Shown here one piece after another: positions 47,901 through 55,509 of a stretch of 59,750 nucleotides of DNA. The stretch's first letter is position 1. Every line of letters starts with the position of its first letter. The stretch lies in contig CAMHOW010000009.1 of the NCBI GenBank assembly GCA_946186895.1, positions 1-59,750 on the forward strand, written 5' to 3'. The notes under the pieces are model-generated. The model was not told the DNA's origin and did not search any database. It worked only from the letters and a program-made list of their open reading frames with translations. A program made the translations under genes and the position numbers. Source of the stretch: an uncultured Fibrobacter sp. (GTDB lineage: Bacteria > Fibrobacterota > Fibrobacteria > Fibrobacterales > Fibrobacteraceae).

Positions 47901-50617
47901 TTAAAGGGTACATCATAGACATCGTTGCTGTCGTTACTTTCTCCAGCAGAATTGTGAATAATGGCATTGAATACCCAATGGTATTCACCTTCGGAAAGGT
48001 CGCGATGGGATATCCTAGAGCGATAAACATTCCCGCTTCCTTCGCTCCGCAAAAAATCCATATCCTGTAGATTGTCAAAGGTTTGCCCAGCATCTCCTAC
48101 AGAATACCATACGGAATCACGCATTCCTTCCACAGAGAAATCTTGATAATCAAGGACACTTGCATACGCCTCAAAATCAGAAATTCTGTTTACCACCACA
48201 TCTGGCTTCGGCCATACGGGTTCAAGCAAGTTATCCGTAGCCTTGAACAAGTAGTAGAACCTTTGCGTATTCGAGAGCCCAATCTTGTTCACCGTCGAAA
48301 TCGTGACCGTATTCTGGTTATCCTTCTGGATTGCTAGCAGATCACCATAGCGATAGTCACGGGGATTGAAGTCGAACTGACCGTTTTTCTTGACAGGGTG
48401 ACGGACCTTGCCTTGTTTGCCAACAGTTTTATCAATAGCCCAATTTCCGCCACCGGAGCGTTTGTATACAGTACATGCAGTATCACTATTTTCCGGTTCC
48501 GTAATATCGCACTCCCATGCGATTTCCTCCTGATAGTTGAAATTCATACGGATTTGGCGTAACCTGTGCGGCATCAGGTCGTCAACCACAAATGAGTATT
48601 TTTCAATCCAGTTGTCCACTGTAATTGCAGGGACTTCGTAGCGTTCCACGTGACGAATGGGGACGGATTTCTTAGCCAGTTCACCACTAGGAGTAAGACC
48701 GTCCACCTTTTCCCAGCGGTCCACTTTCACGCCCATCTTCGACCAGTCGGATTCGGATTTGAACTTGAGCGAGTTCCTGCGAAAATCCGCATAGTTCATC
48801 TTGCCGTTCACGGTTGCGGCCACGTTGCCGAGGGAGTCGTAAAGGCCCACGTCGCAGAGCTGCTGTTTGCCCGCGCTGTCGGCCTCGTAGTAACAGCCCG
48901 GCTCCACCGCCCGCAGCGCGGAGTCCGAGACGGAGAGCGCGAGGTTCACGAAGGGCTTCTCGTAGAGGAAGTCCTCCATGAGACGGACTTTGTCGGTTTC
49001 GTTGCCGCCCAGGACCTTCGGGTAGGAAAAATCCGCGGAATACAGGCTATCCAGCAGACTACGCGCTTTTGCTATTTCATGGGAATCATACAAGTTATTC
49101 ACGGCCTCCAATACTGTCGGGAGAGTCACCGCCGCAAGACTTGTGGCACTCGTTACAGCCGTAGAGATCATCACAGCCTCTGCCACTCCTGGAATAGGCA
49201 AAAGCGTAAGCGCCAATATATTGGTTACGGCAAGCGCAAATTCACCACCTATAATTTCCCATGTTGCCTTATCCGTCAGAGGATTGAACCCCTTTGCATG
49301 CACGGCGGCTTCGTAACGGGCCCTTTTCACATCCGCGTCCGCGGTCTTGAACACCTTGGTATTGTCCCCGTAGCTTGACCATTCAGGAATGAGAGCCGTA
49401 CCCCTGTCCATGACAGCAACGCCGCCAACCAGACCAAATTCAAATCCGGCCAAGGCGTTCACGTAGTCTGTAGACTTATCACCGGATTCCCCGAGGAACG
49501 TCCAAGCATTGAGAACCGGAAGCAGCCATTCATCGGGGATAAGCGCTTTCGCCGAAGCCCAAGCTGTATAGTTCTCGGGATCCGTAAACGTCATACTGTG
49601 TTCGCCACCCAGAATGCGCATCATGGGCATATTGGGAGAGACTCTTTCGACCAGGTCGTTCACGCCACCGGATGTATTGGGATCGATGTAATCCGTCAAG
49701 GGATCATCTGTATGAAAATCGTAACTGTCTCCCAGCTTATTAACGATGACGCTGTCCACAGCTACCTGCACTTCATCTATCAAGTATGCCCCAACAAGGG
49801 TTACAAGCCCCAACTGGACTGTCGTCGGATCAATTACCATGGCAATAGCTATAGGCCATAATGCATCCTGTGCCCCACTAGCAACATCCTTGCCCGACTT
49901 GATTCGCTTCTTGAGCGCGAGCAGCATATTGAGTGATTCCGTACCCTCGTGCGGGCTATCAAGGGTGATTACCTTGTCCACATCTTTATTGTAAAAATCG
50001 GCCTGCACATATTCACGAGAAGAGACTCCTCCCATGCTGTGTGCGATTAGGATGTTGCGGGAGGGGATGGTGCGGTATTCATCTACACTATTTGTTCTCA
50101 ATTGCTGAAGCCTATATTTTCCTTCCGTCCTCACTTCCTGAGCTTCCTCAAAAAGCGAACGACGAACGGAACAGTTATTATCACCTTTCCATGTCCTGTC
50201 ACCGATTTCATGGGCATTGTGGGCTGGGGATTCCGCCGGGTTCGTAAAGGAACGCTGGATGTAGATGTACTCAGAACCATACGTTACCGTATCTTCAAAT
50301 ACAGCGGAGTCAAGCCAAAGAGTGAGTTTCTTTTCATCGTCATCTTCATACTTTCCTAGCATCCCTACGGCATCACCAAGGTTCCAAGGTAGTTTTTCAT
50401 CTTGGGTCGTATCTCGCATGCTGAATATGAAACCATTTCGTGTATTCCAAGCATCCTTTATTGTCTCACCGCACAAGCTTCCATACCCCTGGTTTTCTGG
50501 AGCAGCCCCATGTACTAGGACTACATTGTAGCGGTTCAGCGCCTCCATTGGCTTCGCCGCAGACAACATTCCATAAAAGCAGGCTACCATAACGGCGACC
50601 CAAACCATCTTTCGCAT
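38966..50617 (-). CDS. Giant (3883-residue) surface protein with N-terminal lipase-like domain and carbohydrate-binding modules
   Basis: Signal peptide 1-20. Alpha/beta-hydrolase (PGAP1/lipase-like) about 28-340: VVLVHGAAPENQG, nucleophile Ser194 in IAHSMGGVSS, VITLDSPHEGTES, and GGEHSMTF as a possible His region. A hydrophobic helical stretch follows (about 460-510). A very long series of beta domains of Ig/Big type comes next, including a FlgD-like Ig segment about 1739-1819 (VRTLLD, DAKDMDGFAVEPGKYRI). Concanavalin/LamG-like domain about 3130-3325; CBM6/35-like domain about 3340-3465; two related CBM3-like modules about 3481-3627 and 3631-3780; C-terminal sorting-like end about 3805-3883 (PGEQLVQVDWTG). 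Likely an adhesin that binds fibre and carries an esterase/lipase head. Frame is open throughout. Confidence 0.82.
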   Translation of the reverse strand: MRKMVWVAVMVACFYGMLSAAKPMEALNRYNVVLVHGAAPENQGYGSLCGETIKDAWNTRNGFIFSMRDTTQDEKLPWNLGDAVGMLGKYEDDDEKKLTLWLDSAVFEDTVTYGSEYIYIQRSFTNPAESPAHNAHEIGDRTWKGDNNCSVRRSLFEEAQEVRTEGKYRLQQLRTNSVDEYRTIPSRNILIAHSMGGVSSREYVQADFYNKDVDKVITLDSPHEGTESLNMLLALKKRIKSGKDVASGAQDALWPIAIAMVIDPTTVQLGLVTLVGAYLIDEVQVAVDSVIVNKLGDSYDFHTDDPLTDYIDPNTSGGVNDLVERVSPNMPMMRILGGEHSMTFTDPENYTAWASAKALIPDEWLLPVLNAWTFLGESGDKSTDYVNALAGFEFGLVGGVAVMDRGTALIPEWSSYGDNTKVFKTADADVKRARYEAAVHAKGFNPLTDKATWEIIGGEFALAVTNILALTLLPIPGVAEAVMISTAVTSATSLAAVTLPTVLEAVNNLYDSHEIAKARSLLDSLYSADFSYPKVLGGNETDKVRLMEDFLYEKPFVNLALSVSDSALRAVEPGCYYEADSAGKQQLCDVGLYDSLGNVAATVNGKMNYADFRRNSLKFKSESDWSKMGVKVDRWEKVDGLTPSGELAKKSVPIRHVERYEVPAITVDNWIEKYSFVVDDLMPHRLRQIRMNFNYQEEIAWECDITEPENSDTACTVYKRSGGGNWAIDKTVGKQGKVRHPVKKNGQFDFNPRDYRYGDLLAIQKDNQNTVTISTVNKIGLSNTQRFYYLFKATDNLLEPVWPKPDVVVNRISDFEAYASVLDYQDFSVEGMRDSVWYSVGDAGQTFDNLQDMDFLRSEGSGNVYRSRISHRDLSEGEYHWVFNAIIHNSAGESNDSNDVYDVPFNVDVTPPIFDLSVDNLCMNPDSSVFIARFAWGDSTIPDIRAMRWQLEKSNGNDFSLVSAMPSLYDVTSKDFAVAWDKVTNRENLQDGLYRVKTTAIDYAAPNLDAYDYASELVSKVAGGNDGDADWSRLDDYRFNVAEKSVEFRVDRTAPELVFGSVGGTPLDSFGAEKYANLSRPARNSDYEYVSEDSLLQIGYTVNELLGGRDSTAVTIGWDFAHVDDVSKVDRAGDSVWVRDASNVGYGTWTEMSGMRLQDGDYILRANVRDEAKNRRDYEYAKRIRIDRASPKILSLVSARLVYPDSVKDFAATLNVSESDDMATNRTGMRCHYHVLGGDADGLWRNVSEGILKTDTVRFDIPAVAVGERNGKRYLEAVCLDAAGNSSVRTDLFHVGDRYPEIVSPAEDKEFLTAEYIPIVGIAPPASASAENTTVYRLRYRYENSDEWLTENIAVLSSNRSEDSSYISKTAQSTEGVLGYLHNIGFTESKIYIELSTRSCADCEWRSDSALVTVDEVNSAGDVPKVTFELSSTLVEVGKDSLSMSLWLGGNFKDGYLLRIYAEDSKGRGLFDKSTDRVFANPFYGEPADTTLQKGVWFYEKEGLYHLQWNGLAVSDSLDIFFDSGAFGETCLASDGVRNLDNGCKVVEKVSDFTSMQSSAGAYLSDYPIWQFPTYTDRVMTLSGTGGHVAMRSSGMFRIAGRSTLGNSDVPVYFGSGNQSGFVFMGSELSSAVDPWTMGWTVNPKSYGLNYTWNGITSSKSYPPAGKVTLHAEVVQNVRDNPYATLIDTVVTLILPEMEISLNALPEFYIIDNSTDSAIADTGEVRLYDLGSMNIPYGILYRDAYVSARIVDMEGNTVRTLLDSVYTRANTNKSAYSVLWDAKDMDGFAVEPGKYRIVIDASETDENRKKTKSSDITVSLKKMVPASGDGVNLVVSEAFGDNGKNRYVPVPDYLVRADIAAKYLPTDLRNGVTLNASVSGTQRIYGYAPKRFSLAIKRHRKQLDLVVIYKLDRYVESCTDILCEVVDKKNQPLINAIEVTFSEMSRIFDIGVNVSAGKKYGYNYEKKSFIQMYAITRGVWEKYRSENEWNGEETFNLLKEKAVWNLTDISSENNNFIPEPKNGGYKVYSSGNTGTCTANMEMNNQENKQCEYKAAGDGKIKSSDNYSPNKKLFQVEFVGNTENNFFSDEEKINPSHCGNKRFRTMNFKIKLTIPDSYWDAPFGMDNLVNRTVRFDHTNKTIYAESATGTDGYMAALQKDLKNKSVIDEGNYFDGTSWKFDRTYGLLTPYEMQALPFLPASELPDGTNTFLFADEDSAHQQPSYFDLKFYGPRSDKDYFKAIVLGVPKGATGGCDFSNTSNYDAAYQLAIDGYVHNPRCQVSVTSKNGEPDSVRTPLYNAGYVYFYVGRNMMWSQGYEKIVDFPASADVLESFSDRCTGSEDWSEVKETASCKKFYKGGSKIHYYLDDFDDDTWTSIYTSDGIIKNPVNSPAHFHTPNDIAYLDQSRMGKSTAVSNLLIRPNASNYKDNSFFVSLDTLAKLKGEKNGYSVETMDARLSASDAKKARFSTAFDTLYFDARDTIIKNKFYRESLDSVSRIPTQMKPVNLPLNYFYRGFHSWIKNPKVDDIDILHLDSTEHSHFAISNEKTPDNREIKFKDAKDIEVARPKELVELKAYLTSGQKYQLSYLKGGTYYVIKDTVASVSGSHRLAWFDVNRLQGNTQFLLTWGGESEKLYYTNYNLYVGSDVNPDNENIVQSLFGELSVTFPTNSLQKSEDVTVRTAEVDDYPFEEFNNMPLTGPVMEVLPSMEFNDTTKLPRIQMRISKAEMDSKGVTPQTLTLYKIDFENKKFVPLTNALYGYLKADGSAAVSTGSSEKATCSAWNSGECFPGDEKWEYILISAETKTFSVFAAMSSALANSPDFNLEILPEVATSTERIVKVKGISNYALYVDNDSLWNDKGDQTPTVLLDYTTDSDGFAHISLPSRTGSIDTTYIFVVALSDQDASGNSVELPAAPAVARAITVPSEFACFVPSDSLWLGLDNGYMAYGASCNHPGVGTVSLYREGKVVADIHGNIPDTLIYDGSRVYGASVVGKIANGVYESRYLGVSSLGTERQLAGPLVYTDSVRPSVEGFDVQESFEILDRVFTVTAKVRDSESGVAAVTVSPEFGGTSLEKTTLQPDSLGNVIVNLRINRKSLAGCIGCRLKLSFRAEDYGHNHADTTFTTERLYPYPAELALWYPAREGAGRTAHEFLGTGHDLNLSSIRSPWQSDAGIYFGGTGDRAAGAGRVDLGTTGSYTLETRIKRGHSPDTWNDILSFAGPGGLSIKLSQKGRSLKLSEGGREWFSGEVLSASTKTWEHVAVVSDSSGVRFYVDGERVKSVPDGIAAERELYGTLTLGGTSGNSFVGNIADVRFYSGALTDAEIAMLSVPATNDGDPSSVIVVAVKDMDVLDGFSGQFSCAVAGNRYLLAGSAHSRLRVTVNVETAGSYRIVAYARSANLSSADVSVGEGSLLSGQIGLSGVWRTTEISGVSLSLSRGIHTLSLDVPEGVQLGGIALTRGSVSPSMIAWGKSSFDMVPATVNPPKILTSLKFDGFGDHSMLRPRIRLKNVSDETVNGYSVRYYFRGEDPSQVQVAAFYPYATSGLAVHSESARTGYAEWNFAGESLAPRDSAFYGEGPHFGLYNADWSPWNAGDDPSYVAAAEYGFAEDAGIVVLDRDNNLIGGRCAEMEDETSVVTKARILASDMRNDNQASEIHFKVENLGNVALRNFDIRYYFYVEEGLAPIMDINHLASCSTAELTSLGGGRWQVNVHCGGAIGAGNSMVNPVNISLHLSGWANIWNASDDPGHAGLSGDMSEARGICVFDSLGNRIYGESPQWPESSVIAEELPNGGSGTNPDNGYHGDVAIPIARTEDGLVLTLDAWTSLSMDLVNAVGVPIKSIFNGTLAPGEQLVQVDWTGINMRTTYLVLKVNGTIKTTRLLSLM

Positions 50618-50632
50618 AAAACTCCTTTTTAA

Positions 50633-51571
50633 CTACTTTGTTACTACTAAGTCATCTGACGAATAACTTATTGAAGAACCCGTAGAATCAATAAACGAAT
50701 TATACTTCATCCATGTTTCAGGATAATTCACATCAAAGCCATCACTTTTCATTTTAGTCACAAGATTTCCATTCTTATACACCTGAGTTACCATAAAATT
50801 CCCATACAACACAGGAGGATATCCCAGAAAATCTCGTTCTTTCGTATTTTCCAAAGAATCAACAACACCATCTGAAGCCAGTATGCTTATGGCTCCCATA
50901 GCGTCTGCCAATCTCTTTACACACAAAATTTTCCCATCGATGTACGTAATATCGTCACATCCTTCTAGCCACGAGTATTCGCCAGTAAATTCCATTTTTT
51001 TCACGACGCCCGTTGCAGTATCCAACACAGCATATGGACAAGGGTCCGCATCCTTTAATAAAACATTTCCATCTTTCCATGGTCTTGCCATTACGACAAC
51101 ATAACGGTGTTCTAATTTGCACGCATCTTCCCACTTCATTTTTTTACGAACGTCAATATTCTTTCCCACTTTCCAAAATCCAAAATTTTCCTTCTTATCG
51201 TAAAACAGCACCGTCGAATCGGCGGCCAGTCCCCAAATTATGGTTATAACACCATCAATCGTATCTCCCCACAAGGGCCTCTGCTTGTTACGATAATTTA
51301 CAAGAAAGAGTCCCTGGTTGATTGTTCCGCCATCGCAGTTATCCCAATAATCACAAGTTTCCGTGTGATCCGTCCAACCGCGGCCATTTGTCTCTAGCGC
51401 CAATGAATCATCCAAAATCGCAATCACAAGGCCACTGTGCCTTTTTTCATGTACTTCGTGGGTCATTTCCTCATCGAACAGCCCGCACCCCCACATGCAT
51501 ACGCACATAAGCACCGTTATTGCAAAGGTGTACAGTCTTACAATTTCAAAATTTTTTAACAGATTGCTCAT
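50633..51571 (-). CDS. Lipoprotein of unknown function, low-GC
   Basis: A 312-residue lipoprotein with a hydrophobic leader and lipobox VCMWGC. The start has a clear aaaaggagc site. The mature part looks like a beta-propeller or beta-sandwich (DGVITIIWGLAADSTVLFYD, EYSWLEGCDDITYIDGKILC, several aromatic-Gly pairs) but I do not recognise a family. It is AT-richer than the neighbouring core genes, and lies 15 bases before the giant gene, so it is likely co-transcribed with it and may be its surface partner. Confidence 0.68.
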   Translation of the reverse strand: MSNLLKNFEIVRLYTFAITVLMCVCMWGCGLFDEEMTHEVHEKRHSGLVIAILDDSLALETNGRGWTDHTETCDYWDNCDGGTINQGLFLVNYRNKQRPLWGDTIDGVITIIWGLAADSTVLFYDKKENFGFWKVGKNIDVRKKMKWEDACKLEHRYVVVMARPWKDGNVLLKDADPCPYAVLDTATGVVKKMEFTGEYSWLEGCDDITYIDGKILCVKRLADAMGAISILASDGVVDSLENTKERDFLGYPPVLYGNFMVTQVYKNGNLVTKMKSDGFDVNYPETWMKYNSFIDSTGSSISYSSDDLVVTK

Positions 51572-51776
51572 GCTCCTTTTCCTTTATAATTTCTTTTGCT
51601 GTTTTTAATACAAAACAATAAATTGCCTTGTCAACTTTACCATGGTAATAATTGCCATTTTGAACATATTTACGGAAAACAACCTTTCCCATGCTGTGAT
51701 CAACAAGGATGTAACAAGAAGAAAGCGGATAATACAAATCAAGCAACTCGATTCTCTAGGATTTCTGAATGGAGTG

Positions 51777-54700
51777 TTACCTCACCACGCCAATGCGGTA
51801 CAGCTTCTGCTTGGTCTTGCCGGAGCTGAACTTCACTTGCAGGCGGACCGTATAGACATCGCTGCCCAAGGCTTTCAAGTCCAGGTTTTCAAACTGGTTT
51901 CGACCCGCCTCTACGCCAGACATTTTCTGCTGGTAAACGCAGTAGCCCGTAATGTCGTAAATCTCTAGAGTGACCGTCTTGGCGCTGTTCCCGATTTCAA
52001 AGCGGGCCTTGGCGTTTCCACCACGCACAGGGTTCGGGTACACGAAGAATTCCCGAATTTCATCTTTCAACTTAGAAGCCTCGGGTGTGCCCAGCTTAGA
52101 AGCGTCGAAGAATCCAGTCCTCTCGTTTCCGCCGGCAGGGAGCGTCCAGGAAGCCGGTGATTCTACCGCCCCTGCAGAAGCCTTTCGCAAGCGGAACGCC
52201 GAGAGCTTGCCCCGATGCAGGGCGTAAATCTCGGGCCCGGCCGACTTCGCCGTAGGAACGGCGTCCGTCACGAAAATGCTCATGGGCTTCAGCTGCTTTG
52301 TGGACTCCACATACTCAAAGCTTCCGGCAGCCAGCGGGAACCCATCTTTTTCTGTTAGGGCCTTGCCCTTGCCGGTGTAAGCATAAACCAGGCCGTCGTT
52401 ACTAGGCACCAGAACTTCAGGCATATCATCTCCAGTCACATCCACAAGAACCGGGTCGCTGAAGAATCCATAAATCGGTGTGCCGCGGCTAACCTTTACG
52501 GGGAACCCGGCGATAGGCAAGCCCGAACGATCCAAGGCATACACCAAGTTGTCTCCCAAGAAGACAATTTCAGGATACTTGTCACCGTTGATATCGCCGA
52601 TGGCGATGCCCGAGGTTTCGTCTTTCAAACCACTTGAGCCTGTAGCACCACGCTTGTAGCTTTTTGTCCAGCGGGTCTTCAAAAGGCCCTTGTCGCTATC
52701 AATATTCAAAACCGCAACAGTCCCGCGACTGCCCACAGCAATGATATCTACCTCGTTGTCGCGATCCATATCGGTACAGGCAACTCGGTATGTTTCGTTA
52801 GATTCGCCCTTCAACTTTATCCAACCACGAGACGCATAAATGCGGCCATCGCTAGACGTGTAGGCGAAAAGCCCATCTTCACTTTTGGGATCCTTTCCGC
52901 AATAGGCAAAATCGGTAAATGCGCCCATGTCAGACTTTTCAGAAACCTTGAATCCCTGAACAGGAACGAATGTTTTCGCATCGTAGATGATTACGCCCTC
53001 GCGGCTGGCAATCCAGATTTTTCCATCGTGGATTACAGGCCCCGCCGTAGCGGAATCCACCGCAACTTCATCCTGTATCGGGATGCCGCCAAAAAAGCGG
53101 GTCTTCACCAGTTTATTCCTATGCAGGCTGTAAACATTCTTGCCATCGCTGGCCATACCCACTAGCGCCCCATTGCTCGGACCAACGCGATACAGCGGCA
53201 CCTCGACCTTTGCGCTGTCGCGGGTCAAGGACTTCTGCGTAATCACCGTATCTGCCACAAACAGCGTGTCGCCCAGGGCGTTGAAGGCCTGTAGGGTTCC
53301 GTCTTCTGCACCCACCACGATAATCTTCTCACCCTCGTGTTCCGGGTCATCTATAAATACCGCACCACGCACCGCCGAATTTAGGCCAATCTCACGGGGG
53401 AACTTGCTCCCTTCGATACTGCCGTCATCAATGCTGATGGTCACGCTGATGATGGGAGCCGCATAGTTCACCACGCTGTCGCCCATAAAGGCATTAGATG
53501 TCTTTTCCCTGCGGGCATCCTTGGGAACATTCACCGTAATCTTGATTCCCGTATAGCCGCCCTGGGTAGTCATGGTGTTGGCATATCCCGTGGGGGCAAT
53601 GGTCTTTACCGTATCAAACTTCTGCTTGGAATCCTTTGCAGGGAGGCGCAGGTGGGGCAACAAATCCGTTCCGGAGCCGTAATCGTAGGTGTCTTCGCCC
53701 AGGGCATTCTTGAAGGACTTACCAATGCTAAGAATTCCGTCAGACTCTATGAGCGAAACTCCGAATTGGTGGTCACGCAGGGTATCGCCACCCCAGAAGT
53801 TCGCCACGCCGTACTTCAAGGTTTCGCGCAGGTACCAGTCGTTCACCTTCCAAACCGCAATGCCGCTGGCAGGCAGGCCCGCGTCAAAGGAACTGGGGGC
53901 CAGAATGAATCCGCTCAGCTGTTTCCCGTTGGGCTTGCACTTGCCCTTCACGCAAACGCTGTCCTCAAAGAGTTTGGAGATGCTGTCCACCGGAACCGTA
54001 ATCTTTTCTTCTTCGGTCTGCTCACCGGCATTCCGGACATGGCCCACTTCTACCGTGCCATCTTTGTTCCAGCTACGCTGACGGTTCTCAATCAGCAGGT
54101 ATTCGCTACCGTTCAGGGGCACCTTCACAATTTCGGTACCAAGGCCGCTACCCGCCGCTGCAATTTCTACCGTCACCGGGTGACCCGCCGTGGGGCGAAC
54201 TTCTTTTACCGTGCCCCATCCCATATAGAGCCTGTCCCAAGCCGCAGGCAATGCCGGGAAAAATCCGTTACCCGCATTGTAGCCTGCAAAATCCATTAGG
54301 TCATAATAACCCAAGCGGCTAATACCCTTCACCACATCGTAAGTATTGGGTAACCCAAGCTCTCGGCCAACCTGGTTCGCAATAATTCCGTTGATACCCC
54401 AGTTCAAGCCATCCTGAGATGCCGTCTCCGACACCACCATAATAGAGCGCAAGGTATCCGTCACCCCATCCTTCAAGGCAAGGGCCGTGGTCACCGTATC
54501 GCCGTTCTCGCCCACGCCCATCACGGGCTGCACACTCTTCACCTTCGCAGAATCGGGCATCAGGTACATCCAGGCGTCCTTATCCACGTAAATGTCCAAA
54601 AAGTCACCCGGCGTATCCGCATTGCGGGTGCCCATGCTTCCACCGTCCAGCAGGCGGCTCGCCCCTGCGTGAGCAATCATATAGGAGCGCTTTACATTCG

Positions 54701-55181
54701 GGTTCTTGGAAAGGGGAACCTTGAAGGGCGACTCGCTAGAAGAATGGGCCTTGGCCACCGCATCGTAAATAAAGTTCAGGTAAAGCCTGCTGCGATCCTC
54801 GTCGTATTCCGCCGTCTTTTCGCCCTTGCTCTTGCTGGTCCTGTTGTAACCGATAATAGGCTTATCCAAGGTGTACAGGGAATTTTCCGGGAAAACCCGT
54901 GCCCGAACCGCAAGCTTGCCACCGCTGGCCGCCTGGTAAAAAGCGTTCACGAACTCGAAATGCCTAAGCCAATAGTTGGGGTTGGCACGAACTCCCGAGG
55001 GGTCCAGCTTGTAGGTCACCTTGGTGTCGGAATTGAACTTGCCGTTGCCCGTAGTCAGCGAGTTGTCGGGTTGCTCTTCCTTGAAATCCACCAGCAATAC
55101 GAACACTTCCAAAGTGTCCGCCGCCTGGGCCAAAGACAAAAGCCCCAAAACAAATGCAAAGAAAACCGCATTTAACTTCAT
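51777..55181 (-). CDS. Secreted M6-peptidase-like protein with degenerate zinc site, beta-propeller repeats and sorting domain
   Basis: A 1134-residue protein. Signal peptide about 1-20. The N-terminal domain (about 21-400) follows the M6 (immune-inhibitor-A-like) pattern LEVFVLLVDFKEEQPDN ... GLPNTYD ... LGYYDLMDFAGYNAGNG ... PAAWDRLYMGWG. The position of the HExxH zinc motif reads NQVGR (Asn269-Arg273), so both His and the Glu are gone and the enzyme should be inactive. About 620-1030 holds FG-GAP-like propeller repeats (ACTDMDRDNEVDIIAVG; AIGDINGDKYPEIVFLG; LVDVTGDDMPEVLVPS) with Ca2+-loop Asp. C-terminal sorting domain about 1058-1134. Probably a binding or structural surface protein. Confidence 0.8.
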   Translation of the reverse strand: MKLNAVFFAFVLGLLSLAQAADTLEVFVLLVDFKEEQPDNSLTTGNGKFNSDTKVTYKLDPSGVRANPNYWLRHFEFVNAFYQAASGGKLAVRARVFPENSLYTLDKPIIGYNRTSKSKGEKTAEYDEDRSRLYLNFIYDAVAKAHSSSESPFKVPLSKNPNVKRSYMIAHAGASRLLDGGSMGTRNADTPGDFLDIYVDKDAWMYLMPDSAKVKSVQPVMGVGENGDTVTTALALKDGVTDTLRSIMVVSETASQDGLNWGINGIIANQVGRELGLPNTYDVVKGISRLGYYDLMDFAGYNAGNGFFPALPAAWDRLYMGWGTVKEVRPTAGHPVTVEIAAAGSGLGTEIVKVPLNGSEYLLIENRQRSWNKDGTVEVGHVRNAGEQTEEEKITVPVDSISKLFEDSVCVKGKCKPNGKQLSGFILAPSSFDAGLPASGIAVWKVNDWYLRETLKYGVANFWGGDTLRDHQFGVSLIESDGILSIGKSFKNALGEDTYDYGSGTDLLPHLRLPAKDSKQKFDTVKTIAPTGYANTMTTQGGYTGIKITVNVPKDARREKTSNAFMGDSVVNYAAPIISVTISIDDGSIEGSKFPREIGLNSAVRGAVFIDDPEHEGEKIIVVGAEDGTLQAFNALGDTLFVADTVITQKSLTRDSAKVEVPLYRVGPSNGALVGMASDGKNVYSLHRNKLVKTRFFGGIPIQDEVAVDSATAGPVIHDGKIWIASREGVIIYDAKTFVPVQGFKVSEKSDMGAFTDFAYCGKDPKSEDGLFAYTSSDGRIYASRGWIKLKGESNETYRVACTDMDRDNEVDIIAVGSRGTVAVLNIDSDKGLLKTRWTKSYKRGATGSSGLKDETSGIAIGDINGDKYPEIVFLGDNLVYALDRSGLPIAGFPVKVSRGTPIYGFFSDPVLVDVTGDDMPEVLVPSNDGLVYAYTGKGKALTEKDGFPLAAGSFEYVESTKQLKPMSIFVTDAVPTAKSAGPEIYALHRGKLSAFRLRKASAGAVESPASWTLPAGGNERTGFFDASKLGTPEASKLKDEIREFFVYPNPVRGGNAKARFEIGNSAKTVTLEIYDITGYCVYQQKMSGVEAGRNQFENLDLKALGSDVYTVRLQVKFSSGKTKQKLYRIGVVR

Positions 55182-55222
55182 AGGCCATAATTTACAAATT
55201 ATATTTGGGCCAGAGGTAATTT

Positions 55223-55468
55223 ATGGAAGAGACATTCAAGACAAAGGGCACTTGCGCCACCACCATCCAGTTTACCCGTGACGGCGACAAAATCCGCAAT
55301 ATTCGCTTCACAGGTGGCTGCAACGGCAACCTGAAGGCCATCGCAAAGCTCTGCGAAGGCATGAATGCCGAAGATATCGCTGCAAAGCTCCTGGGCAACA
55401 CCTGCGGCAGCAAGCCCACGTCTTGTGCCGACCAGCTGGCCCGAGCCGTACTCGGTCGCGAGCCGTAA
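55223..55468 (+). CDS. Small TSCPD-domain protein (TIGR03905 type)
   Basis: An 81-residue protein. The sequence ETFKTKGTCATTIQF, RNIRFTGGCNGNLKAI and LLGNTCGSKPTSCADQLARA reproduces the TSCPD domain, with four conserved Cys of the sort that bind a metal or cluster; the domain is related to the C-terminal zinc region of B12-dependent ribonucleotide reductases. Function of the stand-alone form is unknown. It is divergent from the M6-like gene across 41 bases, with gaggt before ATG. Confidence 0.85.
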   Translation: MEETFKTKGTCATTIQFTRDGDKIRNIRFTGGCNGNLKAIAKLCEGMNAEDIAAKLLGNTCGSKPTSCADQLARAVLGREP

Positions 55469-55509
55469 GAACTCCAAATATGTTTGGGCTCGAAAAAAAG
55501 GAGAGCTAT

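Noticed and set aside
38966..50617. Possible frameshift or fusion error in the giant gene
   Set aside because: The frame is open across 11.6 kb through sections of very different base content, with recognisable domains at both ends, so it is a real single gene.
51546..51746. 66-codon frame on the minus strand between the M6-like gene and the lipoprotein gene
   Set aside because: It would need a TTG start, has no ribosome site, overlaps the start of the next gene and matches no family; the 205-base gap more likely holds the promoter of the giant-protein operon.
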